From assembly GCA_023391695.1 (NCBI GenBank), contig JAEWAK010000016.1, positions 1 through 24,448 on the forward strand: DNA of 24,448 bases. Direction: 5' to 3'. The DNA is from Bacillota bacterium (lineage in GTDB: Bacteria; Bacillota; Clostridia; Lachnospirales; Lachnospiraceae). A model generated the notes under the pieces. That model did not search any database. It was not told the origin of the DNA and worked only from the letters and a program-made list of their open reading frames with translations. Numbering within the stretch: the first letter of the stretch is position 1; each line of letters begins with the position of its first letter. Positions 16,288-22,815 of this stretch are shown here, in pieces. A program made the translations under genes and the position numbers.

Positions 16288-16962
16288 TTAAAATAAATGG
16301 CTTAAATTTAATTCCCTTATTATCTTTACAATTTCTTTCGTCCTGGTACATCCGAATTTGCGGAGTAAACTTTTAATCTGGGTTTTTACCGTTACTACTT
16401 CCACACATCTCTCCCTGGCAATTTCATTTACTTTCATATCTTTTAATAAAAACCGGATCAGAATTCTTTCCGTACTTGTCAGCTGTGAAATATTATTTAT
16501 AAAAAACAAAAGACTCTTTTCCGATTCCTGTAATCTTTTATATTCCTGAAGCAAAACCTGCTGGACCTTTCCTTTCATGACGGGATTATCATTATAGGCA
16601 CTGCGGATATGATGCAGCAGTTCTTCCTCATTGCCTCCTTTTACAATATAATCCACCGCTCCCGTAGCCATGGCGGTCAGGATGATATCCTTTGTTTCGT
16701 GGGCAGTTAAAAAGATGATCCTGGCAGCGGGGTTCATGTCGCGAATCAGCTCCGTTGCGGTAATTCCTGCCATAAGGTTCTCCATCTCGATATCCATTAA
16801 TATAATATCAAATTCCACCCGGGCGGCGAGTTCAACTATTTTCTGTCCGCTTAACGCAGTACCGGCCACCTTCATATCCGGCTGCCCGTTGATAATCTCA
16901 CTCAGATCTTCCAATAATATGGGAAAATCATCCGCTATCAGTATTCTGATTTGATCAGCCAT
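16288..16962 (-). CDS. Response regulator with LuxR/NarL-type DNA-binding domain
   Basis: This 224-residue transcription factor has a receiver domain with acidic pocket D11/D12, phosphoacceptor D57 (DIILMDIEM), a threonine in IIFLTAHE and a lysine in DYIVKGG. An unusually long linker (about 125-155) leads to a LuxR-type helix-turn-helix at about 158-217 (LTSTERILIRFLL then VNEIARE and VVTVKTQIKSLLRKFG). The usual T(V/I)K.H..NI..KL recognition helix is degenerate. It follows its kinase gene by 69 bases. The inverted repeat upstream of the transporter promoter (21547-21569) is a candidate target. Confidence 0.92.
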   Translation of the reverse strand: MADQIRILIADDFPILLEDLSEIINGQPDMKVAGTALSGQKIVELAARVEFDIILMDIEMENLMAGITATELIRDMNPAARIIFLTAHETKDIILTAMATGAVDYIVKGGNEEELLHHIRSAYNDNPVMKGKVQQVLLQEYKRLQESEKSLLFFINNISQLTSTERILIRFLLKDMKVNEIARERCVEVVTVKTQIKSLLRKFGCTRTKEIVKIIRELNLSHLF

Positions 16963-17031
16963 CCGAAATCCCTCTCCTTTCCTAACCCTGGTATATCCAC
17001 AATCTGTTTTAATATGGCTTGAAGGATAATT

Positions 17032-18528
17032 CTAATCTTTAAATTTGGGGAGCAATATATAAAAACTGCTGCCTGTATTTTCTTTGCTTTCATAACGCAG
17101 GGTTCCATAATGCCCTTTTACGATAGCCCTTACATAATATAGTCCCATTCCCCAGTTGTAGTTTGAATTTTTACTGGAATAAAACGGATCAAAAATTTTC
17201 TTTAATTTTTCTGTACTTATACCCGTACCGTTATCCTGAACTTCAATAACGGTGTAGAGTCTTTCGTTATGAGTGATTAATGAAACTTTCCCCTCATCCC
17301 CCCTGTTTGATTCATTTACTGCTTCCTGGGCATTTACAAGAAGATTGTAAACAGCCTCGCATAAATGGGTCTTATCGGCCAGCACCGTGGCCTTCGTTTC
17401 CAATTCCACCTCTACCTCTTTATCCGGATATTTATTGTGAAAACGTTCCACGGCACAACGCAGTATTTCTTCCGCCGGTACAGGAACCAGAAAGATGGAA
17501 TTGGATTTAACGGACCGGTAAAGTTCGTCAAGCCTGGACAGCATTAATTCATTTTGTTCCGATAAGGTATTCATGTACTCTTTTAACTGTTCCGTATCCG
17601 GACTGCCATTTTCATATATGGTCTGGATCCTTTTATGGATAACCCGGTTGGCCAGCAGCTGGTTTTTTATACTGTGAACAAAGACGGAAGCGCCAAAACT
17701 GACGTTGTCGAATTTATTCTTCATAACAAATTCTTCATGATTATCCGCAAAGCTTCTTTGCGTAAATTTAAGAAAGCTGGCAAACCCTAAAACACCGCAG
17801 ATTACATTGCCAAGTACGATGACCGTATAGGCCTGTACGGAAAGGGCGGAATTCATGTAATATATGCCGTTGCGCCAAAGATAATCGTCCGAATAAAACT
17901 GGTAAACCTGTGCCGGATCCTGCCCGCTGTAGAGTAAATAAACCGTAGAAATGGACATCATGAAAATCATGATCTGGACAAATTGTTTTTTGCAGAATTT
18001 CATGGTAATAGAGGAGAATTCTATAATTAACAGAACAAAAGCGGCTATGACATAAAGGGAAATCCAGTACTTTGAAAAATTAATAATGATTTCCTGGACC
18101 TGGGGGTTGTTTACAGTCAGTAAACGAAAAATTTTAGGATAGTATAAAATGAGTGAAACTGCCGGGAATATCAGAATTACATATTGCAGCCACTGTTTTC
18201 TCCTGATCCAGGGTATCATGGAATAATTCATGGCCAGCAATAAAAAGAACACCGGAAATGTGTAACGTCCGACCGCAATCAGGAACCCCAGGAAATCCAG
18301 CGTAATTAAAAGATATTGTATACTGGTCTTTATATTACGGGACAAAAATATGAAATCCTGCAGCTTACTGGAGATACCGCCTTTTTTGGCAATAAATATA
18401 AGAATACCGGTCAGGTGAACTGCCAGGCTGCTGCACATGCCTAATAGGTAAAACGATTCTTTATTACGTTTTAATGCCAAAAGCACTATGGACGCGATAA
18501 TCAGAAAAATCATCAATACAATAAGCAT
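17032..18528 (-). CDS. Polytopic membrane sensor histidine kinase
   Basis: This 498-residue kinase has about seven predicted membrane helices in its first 255 residues. They are followed by a phosphorylation helix with H285 in FVHSIKNQLL, resembling the H-x-(I/L)-K-N type of kinases that differ from classical HisKA. The ATPase domain has an N box (LLVNAQEAV), G1 (DNGTGI), F box (DPFYSSK) and G2 (GMGLYYV). There is little extracellular domain, so it probably senses a small molecule within the membrane or through a partner such as the transporter. It lies between the transporter binding-protein gene and its response regulator. An attenuating hairpin separates it from the former. Confidence 0.9.
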   Translation of the reverse strand: MLIVLMIFLIIASIVLLALKRNKESFYLLGMCSSLAVHLTGILIFIAKKGGISSKLQDFIFLSRNIKTSIQYLLITLDFLGFLIAVGRYTFPVFFLLLAMNYSMIPWIRRKQWLQYVILIFPAVSLILYYPKIFRLLTVNNPQVQEIIINFSKYWISLYVIAAFVLLIIEFSSITMKFCKKQFVQIMIFMMSISTVYLLYSGQDPAQVYQFYSDDYLWRNGIYYMNSALSVQAYTVIVLGNVICGVLGFASFLKFTQRSFADNHEEFVMKNKFDNVSFGASVFVHSIKNQLLANRVIHKRIQTIYENGSPDTEQLKEYMNTLSEQNELMLSRLDELYRSVKSNSIFLVPVPAEEILRCAVERFHNKYPDKEVEVELETKATVLADKTHLCEAVYNLLVNAQEAVNESNRGDEGKVSLITHNERLYTVIEVQDNGTGISTEKLKKIFDPFYSSKNSNYNWGMGLYYVRAIVKGHYGTLRYESKENTGSSFYILLPKFKD

Positions 18529-18553
18529 TTATTACCTCCCGGCAGAATAATCC

Positions 18554-18586
18554 TTTAGGGCTATCCTTCTGTCCGATAGCCCTAAA
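18554..18586 (-). other. Strong 12-bp hairpin between binding-protein and kinase genes
   Basis: TTTAGGGCTATC (18554-18565) and its perfect complement (18575-18586) enclose nine bases. On the minus strand it comes 28 bases past the binding-protein stop and is followed by GGATTATTCTG, a poor U tract. It may act as a partial terminator or 3' stabiliser, letting the lipoprotein be made in excess of the kinase. Confidence 0.65.
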
Positions 18587-18613
18587 TAACCTTAAGTAAG
18601 TTTTCGATACAAG

Positions 18614-19711
18614 CTATTTTGCTGCATCAAGCATGTTCTGGAATAATACGTAATCACTGACATTTACTTTGCCCGTCACATCCCCGCTGTCAATAAAATT
18701 TTTCTGCTGTGCCTTATAATAAGTTTCCATGGTACCGTCCTCAACGGAAGATACTACATCGTCGGAGTTGATCCAGTCTCCGTCATAAATCTGGTCCAAT
18801 ACCGCGTTTTTGTCCAGCGCGGTCTGCTCAGCCACCCAGCCTGCAATTTCCTGGGCGTTATCATCTGTCCTGTAATCCATTGCCTTCATTAATCCTTTTG
18901 TAAATCTTAAAATAATGTCCGGATTTTTTTCAACGTAGGACGGATTGGCGACCCAGGAACAGATGGAAGGGAATTCACTGATATAAGTCTTATTATTCGC
19001 AAGTGTAACTGCTTTATCCCCCAGCTGTTTTTTAATGGTGAAGGTGTTCGGTGACCAGGTAGCCGCCGCATCGACACTGCCGGAAAGCATGGCCGTAACG
19101 ATAGCCGATGCGTCCATATCCATAAGTTTTACATCCTCCCTTGTCAGTCCGGCTTTCTTCAGCGTTAAATTCAGTATCGTTTCGCTGGTTGTTCCGGAAG
19201 CAATGGCTATTGTTTTGCCTTTTAAATCCTCTATGGAGGATACCCCTTTATCTGTGTTTCCCATGACTTCATCCGCATTTCCGTAGTGGGATATGGCTAT
19301 GATGTCAGCCTTGCCCTGAATTGCAAGCTTATGTGCTCCCGGTCCGATATAACCGATGTCGATACTGCCGGATTCCATGGCTGATATGATCGTTGGGCCA
19401 TCCGCAAATTCAACTAAGTTAACCGTAATCCCCTGTTCCTGAAAATATCCCATTTTCATACCGGCCACAACGGTGCACAGACTGGCATAATTGGGCATAT
19501 AGCCTATGTTTAGCGTAATTTCTTCTGCCTTCGTATCCGTCACGGTATTACCGGCATCCGTATTTTCCGCTGAGGTGTTTTCCTGCCCGGCACTGCCTTC
19601 TGTTGTCTCTTTTGTCTGCGTATCTGTGTTGCCGCTGTTTTTACTTCCGCACCCCATAAACAGTGAAGTAACCATGACCGTAATTAATACAAAACTAAAT
19701 ACCTTCTTCAT
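18614..19711 (-). CDS. NitT/TauT-family ABC transporter substrate-binding lipoprotein
   Basis: This is a 365-residue exported lipoprotein. The signal peptide ends in the lipobox LFMGC near residue 21, followed by a long S/T/N/E-rich spacer typical of Gram-positive lipoproteins. The binding domain starts LNIGYMPNYA and has the SsuA/TauA-type motifs (MGYFQEQGI, MESGSIDIGYIGPGA, DLKGKTIAIASGTTSE, GSVDAAATWSP). These families bind sulfonates, taurine, nitrate/cyanate, pyrimidines and others. AAGGAGG precedes the ATG. It is the last transporter gene, after ATPase and permease. Neighbouring TSUP/TauE-like and sugar-metabolic genes hint at an organosulfur or acidic carbon substrate, but the ligand cannot be read from sequence. 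Confidence 0.92.
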   Translation of the reverse strand: MKKVFSFVLITVMVTSLFMGCGSKNSGNTDTQTKETTEGSAGQENTSAENTDAGNTVTDTKAEEITLNIGYMPNYASLCTVVAGMKMGYFQEQGITVNLVEFADGPTIISAMESGSIDIGYIGPGAHKLAIQGKADIIAISHYGNADEVMGNTDKGVSSIEDLKGKTIAIASGTTSETILNLTLKKAGLTREDVKLMDMDASAIVTAMLSGSVDAAATWSPNTFTIKKQLGDKAVTLANNKTYISEFPSICSWVANPSYVEKNPDIILRFTKGLMKAMDYRTDDNAQEIAGWVAEQTALDKNAVLDQIYDGDWINSDDVVSSVEDGTMETYYKAQQKNFIDSGDVTGKVNVSDYVLFQNMLDAAK

Positions 19712-19783
19712 GTTGATTCCTCCTTAATAATTTTTATTATTAACAAGTTTTATGAAAATAACTTGATAATTTCTTACTGCCGT

Positions 19784-20575
19784 TTACTTTCTTACCTCCA
19801 AATATTCCTGGTACACCTGCCCCCAGATATGGTTTTTTAAATCCAGAAATTCTTTCGTCATCTTCGTCTCCTGGTTACGCGGATATGGAATGGTAATATC
19901 TACGATTTCTTTAATACGTCCGGGTCTTGCACTCATGACAATAACCTTCTGGGCCAATATAATTGCTTCTTCCACATCATGGGTAATAAAAAAGCAGGTC
20001 TTTTTTTCTTTTTGCCAGGTTTCCAGCAATTCTGTCTGAAGCTGGGTCCTGGTCTGGGCATCCAGTGCACCGAAAGGCTCATCCATCAGTAATACAGAAG
20101 GGTTTACGGCATAAGCCCTGGCAATTGCAACACGCTGCTTCATGCCGCCGGATAATTCTTTGGGATAGTGGTTGCGAAAATCTGCCAAGTCAACCATATC
20201 AATATATCTCATTGCAATATCCGAGGCTTCTTTTCCGTTTATACCTTTCAGTTTCAACCCGAACTCCACATTCTTTTTCACTGTTAACCAGGGGAATAAT
20301 GCGTATTGCTGAAAGACAACTCCTCTCTCCGTTCCGGTTCCGGTCACTTCATGCCCGTCACAGTAAATCTTTCCGGAGGTAGGCTCCGATAATCCGGCTA
20401 TTATATTTAAAAGTGTCGATTTACCGCACCCGGAAGGACCGACCACACAGATAAATTCATTTTCCAGAATGTCAAGATCAATACCGTTTAAAGCTATCAT
20501 CTCCCCATTCCGTGTATTATAAACTTTTTTTACATGATCTATTTTAAGTTTTATATTTCTCTCTTCTCCTGCCAT
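19784..20575 (-). CDS. NitT/TauT-family ABC transporter ATP-binding protein
   Basis: This 263-residue cytoplasmic ATPase of the SsuB/TauB class drives import. Walker A is GPSGCGKST at 46-54. The Q loop is VFQQYALFPW, the signature LSGGMKQR, Walker B VLLMDEPFGALD and the switch histidine FFITHDVEEA. The gene overlaps the end of the permease gene by 25 bases, indicating tight coupling. AAAGGAG is about ten bases before the ATG. Confidence 0.95.
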   Translation of the reverse strand: MAGEERNIKLKIDHVKKVYNTRNGEMIALNGIDLDILENEFICVVGPSGCGKSTLLNIIAGLSEPTSGKIYCDGHEVTGTGTERGVVFQQYALFPWLTVKKNVEFGLKLKGINGKEASDIAMRYIDMVDLADFRNHYPKELSGGMKQRVAIARAYAVNPSVLLMDEPFGALDAQTRTQLQTELLETWQKEKKTCFFITHDVEEAIILAQKVIVMSARPGRIKEIVDITIPYPRNQETKMTKEFLDLKNHIWGQVYQEYLEVRK

Positions 20576-21357
20576 CCCGTCAGTCTCCTTTCAAGCATTT
20601 TTATCAGTTTTTCAATGGCAATACCGATCACACCGATCACAATGATATATAACAGCATTGGCCCGGATTCAAAGGTATTGTTTAAAGCCCTGATCCTCAT
20701 ACCCAGGCCGGCCGTGGCTCCTGTCGATTCGGCTGCGATCAGGGTCGTTAACGCAACGGATGCTCCCAGCCTGACGGCGGTAATGATAAAAGGCAGAGTG
20801 GCCGGAGCTATTACTTTCAGGAATATGTCCTTATCCTTTGCCCCTAATACTCTGGCTGCTTTTATGAGGGTTTCATCAATATTAATCACCCCCTGAAAGA
20901 TTGTTATTGCCATGGTTAAAAAGGTTGCTATGGTTATCACGATTATCTGCGGCTTACGCCCCACACCTGCCGAAATGACCACAAGAGGTACATAGGCTAA
21001 AGGCGGGATATTCCTGACAAACTGGATCCATGGTTCTAAAATGTTTCTGACCGGTCTGTACCAGGCCATCAGGACTGCAACGGGAAGTGCTATAACAAAG
21101 CCTAAGGCAAATCCGGCAGTTACCGAGATTAAACTGCTGCCCATATCCTTAAAGAAAACCCCTCTGTCCATCATAGTCCGTACGGAAGCAAGTACCGTAA
21201 GAACATTGGGAAAACTGCGTGAGGTCTGGGGATTGACGGATAATAACCACCATACTAACATAGCCGAAGCAAAAGAGATCAGCAGCCAGATGCTGTTCGG
21301 TATTTTAGAAATAAAGCTGTTGCTTTTCTTTCTGGAGATTGACGCGTTATATTTCAT
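20551..21357 (-). CDS. NitT/TauT-family ABC transporter permease
   Basis: This is a 268-residue integral membrane protein of the SsuC/TauC class with about six helices. The EAA-like cytoplasmic loop appears as LIKAARVLGAKDKDIFLKVIAPATLPFI. I choose ATG 21357 since GGAG lies six bases upstream and the protein then begins just before its first membrane segment. A reading frame back to 21513 would start at the expected transcription start and run through a duplicated leader (21362-21441). It leads the transporter operon, which has its own promoter at 21520-21548. Confidence 0.93.
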   Translation of the reverse strand: MKYNASISRKKSNSFISKIPNSIWLLISFASAMLVWWLLSVNPQTSRSFPNVLTVLASVRTMMDRGVFFKDMGSSLISVTAGFALGFVIALPVAVLMAWYRPVRNILEPWIQFVRNIPPLAYVPLVVISAGVGRKPQIIVITIATFLTMAITIFQGVINIDETLIKAARVLGAKDKDIFLKVIAPATLPFIITAVRLGASVALTTLIAAESTGATAGLGMRIRALNNTFESGPMLLYIIVIGVIGIAIEKLIKMLERRLTGWQEKREI

Positions 21358-21361
21358 ATTA

Positions 21362-21441
21362 GCTCCTATCTGTGCGCCTTGACGCACGTACAAATCAAGA
21401 TGCTCCCATCTGTGTGCCATTGCACACGTATAAATCAGAAT
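21362..21441 (-). repeat. Tandem 40-nt duplication with covarying hairpins in the permease leader
   Basis: Two adjacent 40-base copies, 21362-21401 and 21402-21441, are identical at 31 positions. Each holds a hairpin: on the minus strand GTGCG-TCAAGG-CGCAC in the copy next to the gene and GTGTGC-AATG-GCACAC in the other. One stem pair is C-G in one copy and T-A in the other, a compensatory change. Each hairpin is followed directly by a ribosome-site-like run (AGATAGGAG and AGATGGGAG). The first of these serves the permease. The other is followed by TTG and nine more codons ending in a TAG inside the permease ribosome site. Confidence 0.7.
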
Positions 21442-21519
21442 GTTGAAAAAATGCTTTTGTTTTTTCAATTTAATTTCTTTTTGTTTGCCGATGGCTGTCA
21501 TCCACCGCTTCATGTCCTG

Positions 21520-21569
21520 ATTATAGCCCGGAATGCCAATATAATTAAGTATGAACTTTTTTCATACTT
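21520..21569 (-). promoter_or_regulatory. Transporter promoter with upstream inverted repeat
   Basis: TATAAT at 21525-21520 (minus strand) has a weak -35 (TTAATT, 21548-21543) at 17 bases. Immediately upstream lies a perfect inverted repeat, AAGTATGAA (21547-21555) and TTCATACTT (21561-21569), five bases apart. Position about -36 to -58 and the weak -35 fit activation by a dimeric regulator such as the LuxR-type regulator at 16288-16962. The leader would be about 156 bases. Confidence 0.6.
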
Positions 21570-21656
21570 TTTGTTATTTCATCAATTCTAATACAGAAAT
21601 GGAGCAGGATTCATAGAATCCCACCCCAACAATGACCCTGAGACACAATATAAGGA

Positions 21657-22442
21657 CTATAATAAAAATTTTATCAGGTTAAATATATTTATTAAGATGA
21701 TAATTATCATTAACCCTGTAAATAATTTATCTACCTCTTTCGATGTAAAGGTTTTATTTAATTTATTCCCCGCCATGGCCCCGGTCACACCGCCCAATAC
21801 CATAAGTACTAATATACCCGTTTCAAAATCCGGCAGGTCATTATGCGCCACGGTACATATTAAACTTGCAAGCTGGGAGAACATTATGATATATAACGAA
21901 TTTATGGCCGCCTGTTTCGTATCCATGGTAAAAAAGTAGGAAAGCAGAATAATATTGACCGGCCCGCCGCCGATTCCCAAAAAAGCCGACAGCAGTCCAA
22001 GTAGAAGGCCGATTATGATGCAGATATAAATATTATGTAAGCTACGTGTTTTGATTTTGGAAGCATTCATTGTATAGACCAGTGTCCCTGCCGTAATCAA
22101 TATCAGTATGATTGCCTGTATGGCACCTACTTTATCTTCCTCCGGAAAAAAAACATAGGTATATTGGAACAAGGCTTTTCCCAAAACTCCGCCTATTGCC
22201 GCTCCGATGGCAAGGGGTGTGGCGATTTTTATATTAACTGCCCCATGGTCTCTTCTCATTGATTTAAAAACCGAAATAACCGACATGGATAATACGGTGC
22301 AGCCGGATAGAAAACTGATGGAACTTACCCCCAGGATTCCGGTCGCATCAAGTACGGGTTTAATAATTACTCCGCCGCCTATACCACAGACCGCACCGGC
22401 AACGGAAGCAAAAAAACTTACTAACAAAAATATAAAATACAA
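21657..22442 (-). CDS. TSUP/TauE-SafE family membrane transporter
   Basis: This is a roughly 261-residue polytopic membrane protein with the two glycine-rich half-repeat motifs of the family: GAVCGIGGGVIIKPVLD near the N-terminus and SAFLGIGGGPVNIILL in the middle. Relatives are thought to export sulfite, sulfoacetate or sulfolactate, or to move other organic anions. I choose TTG 22442: AGGGAGG is seven bases upstream and the protein then starts in its first membrane helix. The ATG at 22478 would put the start within a tandem repeat and has no ribosome site. It lies between the transporter operon and the LarA-like gene, each apparently with its own signals. Confidence 0.87.
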   Translation of the reverse strand: MYFIFLLVSFFASVAGAVCGIGGGVIIKPVLDATGILGVSSISFLSGCTVLSMSVISVFKSMRRDHGAVNIKIATPLAIGAAIGGVLGKALFQYTYVFFPEEDKVGAIQAIILILITAGTLVYTMNASKIKTRSLHNIYICIIIGLLLGLLSAFLGIGGGPVNIILLSYFFTMDTKQAAINSLYIIMFSQLASLICTVAHNDLPDFETGILVLMVLGGVTGAMAGNKLNKTFTSKEVDKLFTGLMIIIILINIFNLIKFLL

Positions 22443-22460
22443 GGAAATTCCTCCCTTTAT

Positions 22461-22535
22461 AAAGTTTCTGCTATTCATTAAAGTTTCTGTTATTTATTAA
22501 GTTTCTGTTATTTATTAAAGTTTCTGTTTTTCATT
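22461..22535. repeat. Four tandem copies of an 18-19-nt AT-rich unit
   Basis: The unit AAAGTTTCTGTTATTTATT occurs at 22461-22479, 22480-22498, 22499-22516 (one base shorter) and 22517-22535, with small differences in the outer copies. It ends about 19 bases upstream of the TTG start of the TSUP gene, so it forms its 5' region. Slippage here could change promoter spacing or leader length between strains. Confidence 0.8.
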
Positions 22536-22575
22536 CCATTTCATCTTATTCATGACTTTTATGACAATAAAAATA

Positions 22576-22639
22576 CGCCAGCGGAAATCCCATCAATTTT
22601 AAGTCCTGATTTTACTAAAATTGAATACTCCCGCTGGCG
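22576..22639 (-). terminator. Long two-tier terminator hairpin after the LarA-like gene
   Basis: CGCCAGCGG (22576-22584) pairs perfectly with CCGCTGGCG (22631-22639). Inside, CAATTTTAAGT and ACTAAAATTG can pair with one bulge. On the minus strand the stem is followed by TATTTTTATT, a good U-rich tail. It lies about 175 bases past the LarA-like stop, separating that gene from the TSUP gene. Confidence 0.75.
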
Positions 22640-22812
22640 CAGCATATGAAATTTAACTTATCAGGGAAGTTTCCCGCCTCTGCAGGCGTGAGCCAGACTT
22701 AACTTTTTAAACAGAAGGCCAGGCCTCCGCCAAAACAGCAGCAAAGCCGCATAATAAGTTATAAGCATGCAGCAAAGCGGAATGCGAATTGCAAATTGCG
22801 AATATCCGCTTT
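22640..22812 (-). other. Structured, GC-richer spacer after the LarA-like gene
   Basis: This part of the 22443-22815 gap holds several small hairpins and no gene. Examples are GGGAA-GT-TTCCC, CGCCT-CTGC-AGGCG and, right after the LarA-like stop, AAAGCGGA (22774-22781) pairing with TCCGCTTT (22805-22812). Imperfect direct repeats of CAGCAAAGC(C/G)G lie near 22740 and 22770. It may be a 3' untranslated RNA structure or a dispersed repeat; I recognise no known RNA family. Confidence 0.4.
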
Positions 22813-22815
22813 AAC

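Noticed and set aside
21358..21513. N-terminal extension of the permease reading frame
   Set aside because: Its first ATG coincides with the expected transcription start, it lacks a ribosome site, and it crosses the duplicated hairpin leader. ATG 21357 has GGAG six bases upstream.
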